Shown here piece after piece: positions 61,943-64,000 of a stretch of DNA of 64,000 nt. This DNA comes from CAYWTS01 sp964461265 (GTDB lineage Bacteria > Bacteroidota > Ignavibacteria > Tepidaquicellales > OLB5), in the NCBI GenBank assembly GCA_964461265.1, contig CAYWTS010000004.1:1-64000 (forward strand), given 5' to 3'. The notes beneath the pieces are model-generated. The model searched no databases, was not told the DNA's origin, and worked only from the letters and a program-made list of their open reading frames with translations. Position 1 is the first letter of the stretch. Every line of letters starts with the position of its first letter. The translations under genes were made by a program, and so were the position numbers.

Positions 61943-62878
61943 ATGTTAAAACAAAAATCTAACATTATTAAGATGCTAATATTCCTGCTTCCATTTTTCG
62001 GGCTGATATTTAATACAATTAATTGTTTTTCACAAACTACTTCACAAACCAATGACCAAATGACCGGGTATTCGCAGGCAATTGGTTTATTTATCCTTCT
62101 GCTTGTTTTGTTAATATTTATAGTCTTAATAGTTTATTCGGAAAAGAAATATCGGTTTAAACCGGGGATGAAAGATAAAAGAGCAACTGCACCCGGAAAA
62201 CTGCGGCAATTTCTTACTCGTTCGGTACCTGTTGAACAAGAGGAGGATATTATGTTTGACCACAATTTTGACGGCATTAGAGAACTTGATAACAGAATAC
62301 CACCGTGGTATAATTACCTTTTTTATGCAACAATAGTATTCGGGGTGATATACATGTTGCATTTTCATGTATTTGGCGGCAAGCTTATGATAGATGAATA
62401 TGTTGATGAAATTCAGGCAGCTGACCTCCAAAGGCAGGAACTGATTAGAACTGGAGCGTTGATTAATGAGGATAATGTTTCTGCGCTTACCGATGAGCAA
62501 TCTATTAAGAATGGAAAAGATATATTTACTGTTAATTGTGTCCCCTGTCATGGTCCGGATGGGGGCGGAACAGTAGGTCCAAACCTTGCCGATGATTACT
62601 GGATTCATGGAGGGGGAATAAAGAATATTTTTAAAACAATTAAATATGGTGTACCCGTTAAAGGAATGATAGCATGGCAAACCCAGCTAACCCCTAAAAA
62701 GATTCAGGAAGTGTCCAGCTTCATCCTGACATTAAAAGGAACCACTCCTCTTACCCCTAAAGCACCCGAAGGGCAGTTGTATCAGGATACCGGTACAGTT
62801 AAGACACTGGTAAAGGATTCATTAAAAACCGGCACTACTAAAACAGGGATTAAATCCGATTCTTTGAAAAAGAAATAA
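61943..62878 (+). CDS. ccoP: cbb3 oxidase cytochrome c subunit CcoP
   Basis: About 311 residues from ATG at 61943 (preceded by GAGGG). There are two N-terminal hydrophobic segments, then DNRIPPWYNYLFYATIVFGV, the conserved CcoP membrane helix. A single cytochrome c domain follows, with CVPCH (Cys199, Cys202, His203), NGKDIFTVN before it and GMIAWQTQLTPKKIQEVSSF after it. Classical CcoP has two haem c sites, so this is a one-haem form. A C-terminal Lys/Thr/Ser-rich tail of about 50 residues is not conserved. The stop overlaps the ccoG start. Confidence 0.9.
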   Translation: MLKQKSNIIKMLIFLLPFFGLIFNTINCFSQTTSQTNDQMTGYSQAIGLFILLLVLLIFIVLIVYSEKKYRFKPGMKDKRATAPGKLRQFLTRSVPVEQEEDIMFDHNFDGIRELDNRIPPWYNYLFYATIVFGVIYMLHFHVFGGKLMIDEYVDEIQAADLQRQELIRTGALINEDNVSALTDEQSIKNGKDIFTVNCVPCHGPDGGGTVGPNLADDYWIHGGGIKNIFKTIKYGVPVKGMIAWQTQLTPKKIQEVSSFILTLKGTTPLTPKAPEGQLYQDTGTVKTLVKDSLKTGTTKTGIKSDSLKKK

Positions 62879-64000
62879 TGCATTATAACGTAGAAGATAC
62901 TGATGCAGAAAGCGGATCTTTCCGTGATTCTATTTCAACTGTTACTAAGGAGGGGAAACGTATATGGATATATCCCAAAAAGCCGGCGGGTAAATTCCAT
63001 ACCATAAGAATAATTGTAACGGTTCTTTTGCTCGCATTTCTTTTTACTGCTCCCTTTATTAAAATAAACGGTTTTCAGCTTATTTTATTAAACTTTTTAG
63101 AACGGAAATTTATCTTTTTTGGGCTCGCCTTCGGGCCACAAGATCTGCACCTTTTTGTTCTTGCAATGATTGCGGCAATAGTGTTCGTATTTCTATTTAC
63201 CGCAGTTTTTGGCAGGGTATTTTGCGGGTGGATATGTCCCCAAACTGTGTTTATGGAGATGGTTTTCAGGAAGATTGAATACCTGATAGAAGGAGATCAT
63301 ATCAGGCAAAAAAAGCTTAACAATATGCCATGGAATGTATCTAAAACTGTAAAGAAATTATTGAAATATTCAATCTTCTTTATAATTTCTATAATAATTT
63401 CAAACATTTTCCTTACATACATCATTGGCACAGACCAACTGGTCAGGATAATAACCGAACCTGTTTCACAGCATCTGTTTGGATTTATTGCAATGTTGAT
63501 TTTTTCGGCTGTATTCTATTGGGTATTTGCATCGTTCCGTGAGCAGGTATGCACTATAGTTTGTCCTTATGGCAGGCTGCAGGGTGTGCTACTTGATCCC
63601 AATTCGGTTGTTATAGCTTATGACTTTGTGAGAGGAGAACCCAGAGGAAAAATCAAAAAAAGCGGAGACGGAATTTTGGGTGACTGTGTTGATTGCAGCC
63701 AGTGTGTGTATGTATGTCCGACAGGTATCGATATTCGCAACGGGACACAGCTTGAATGCGTTAATTGTACATGCTGCATAGACGCCTGTGATTCTATTAT
63801 GGATAGCCTGAAACGGCCTAAAGGACTGATTAGATACGCCTCTCTTAATAATATCAAAAACAAGCTTAAGTTTAAGTTTACGCCAAGAATTGTCGGTTAT
63901 TCTGCATTGCTGACAATACTTGTCACGGTCCTTGTGACTCTGATAGTAATACGCTCCGATGTATCGGTAACAATCTTAAGAACTCCGGGGCTGCTTTACC
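62878..64000 (+). CDS. ccoG: cbb3 oxidase accessory protein CcoG (partial at window end)
   Basis: The frame is open from ATG at 62878 (TAATG overlap with the ccoP stop) to the end of the window, about 374 residues. It has several membrane helices, a membrane-side CGWICPQT motif and EQVCTIVCPYGRLQG, and a two-[4Fe-4S] ferredoxin domain (CVDCSQCVYVCPTGID and CVNCTCCIDACDSIM). CcoG/FixG reduces copper for the oxidase. The protein is normally about 460-480 residues, so its C-terminal domain lies beyond the window. Confidence 0.92.
   Translation, partial: MHYNVEDTDAESGSFRDSISTVTKEGKRIWIYPKKPAGKFHTIRIIVTVLLLAFLFTAPFIKINGFQLILLNFLERKFIFFGLAFGPQDLHLFVLAMIAAIVFVFLFTAVFGRVFCGWICPQTVFMEMVFRKIEYLIEGDHIRQKKLNNMPWNVSKTVKKLLKYSIFFIISIIISNIFLTYIIGTDQLVRIITEPVSQHLFGFIAMLIFSAVFYWVFASFREQVCTIVCPYGRLQGVLLDPNSVVIAYDFVRGEPRGKIKKSGDGILGDCVDCSQCVYVCPTGIDIRNGTQLECVNCTCCIDACDSIMDSLKRPKGLIRYASLNNIKNKLKFKFTPRIVGYSALLTILVTVLVTLIVIRSDVSVTILRTPGLLY

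Noticed and set aside
1..64000. tRNA and rRNA genes
   Set aside because: No TpsiC-arm-like GGTTCGAATCC pattern with matching acceptor ends or rRNA signature was seen by eye. A dedicated scan could still find one.

Overview
The window is AT-rich bacterial DNA, densely coded on both strands. It is most likely from the Bacteroidota/Ignavibacteriota side of the tree. Support: a secreted protein ends in a type IX secretion (T9SS) sorting domain with the YPNPFNP signature, a PorV/PorQ-family barrel is present, several promoters have the Bacteroidota form TTG-N20-TAnnTTTG, a DUF6660-like small protein precedes a CzcA pump, and CcoN is fused to CcoO. A run of 100 Ns at 41621-41720 shows this is a scaffold from a draft or metagenome assembly. 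No rRNA, tRNA, phage, complete insertion sequence or CRISPR array was recognised.

Layout. 1-4.1 kb: tail of proline dehydrogenase, Rieske protein, LolA, a flippase-like membrane protein, a DUF362 protein and a decayed four-helix-bundle (S23/IVP-type) gene. 4.1-7.8 kb: UDP-glucose dehydrogenase, a TPR protein and a PorV/PorQ barrel. 7.8-12.3 kb (minus): a coenzyme B12 acyl-CoA mutase with isobutyryl-CoA mutase residues, a GT-C glycosyltransferase, a decaprenyl-phosphate phosphoribosyltransferase-like UbiA protein and acylphosphatase. 12.5-18.8 kb: MoeB-rhodanese, NadA, DUF971 and a 1245-residue multidomain flavoprotein. 19.2-29.6 kb: a T9SS beta-propeller, nucleotide-sugar enzymes (dehydratase, UDP-ManNAc dehydrogenase, UDP-GlcNAc 2-epimerase), LpxH and PBP1A. 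29.7-35.7 kb: a heavy-metal RND efflux operon.

36.0-41.6 kb holds a five-gene metabolic cluster: a beta-decarboxylating dehydrogenase, an HMG-CoA-lyase-like enzyme, a CaiB-type CoA-transferase and LeuC/LeuD-type hydro-lyase subunits. It is broken by a spacer packed with palindromes. 41.7-53.8 kb (mostly minus) is housekeeping: ferritin, HslR, QueA, RlmI-type methyltransferase, LysS, RluB and ScpAB. 54-64 kb has adenine deaminase and then a cbb3 oxidase operon (ccoI, ccoS, a Cys/Met-type PLP enzyme, ccoNO, ccoQ, ccoP, ccoG) running off the end.

The most interesting signals are these. (1) The 36-kb cluster and the cbb3 operon share the same promoter architecture, with a TGA-N6-TCA palindrome centred 30.5 bp before a TATTTTTG element, so both may answer to one Crp/Fnr-type regulator. 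(2) That cluster contains all the activities needed for a CoA-dependent 2-oxoacid elongation or shortening route, with substrate-determining residues that fit none of the textbook enzymes. (3) Two 129-bp cloverleaf-like repeats with 16-bp terminal inverted repeats lie at 21.8 and 35.8 kb. (4) CzcA and TolC are separated by a single-base frame break where many relatives are believed to be one fused protein.
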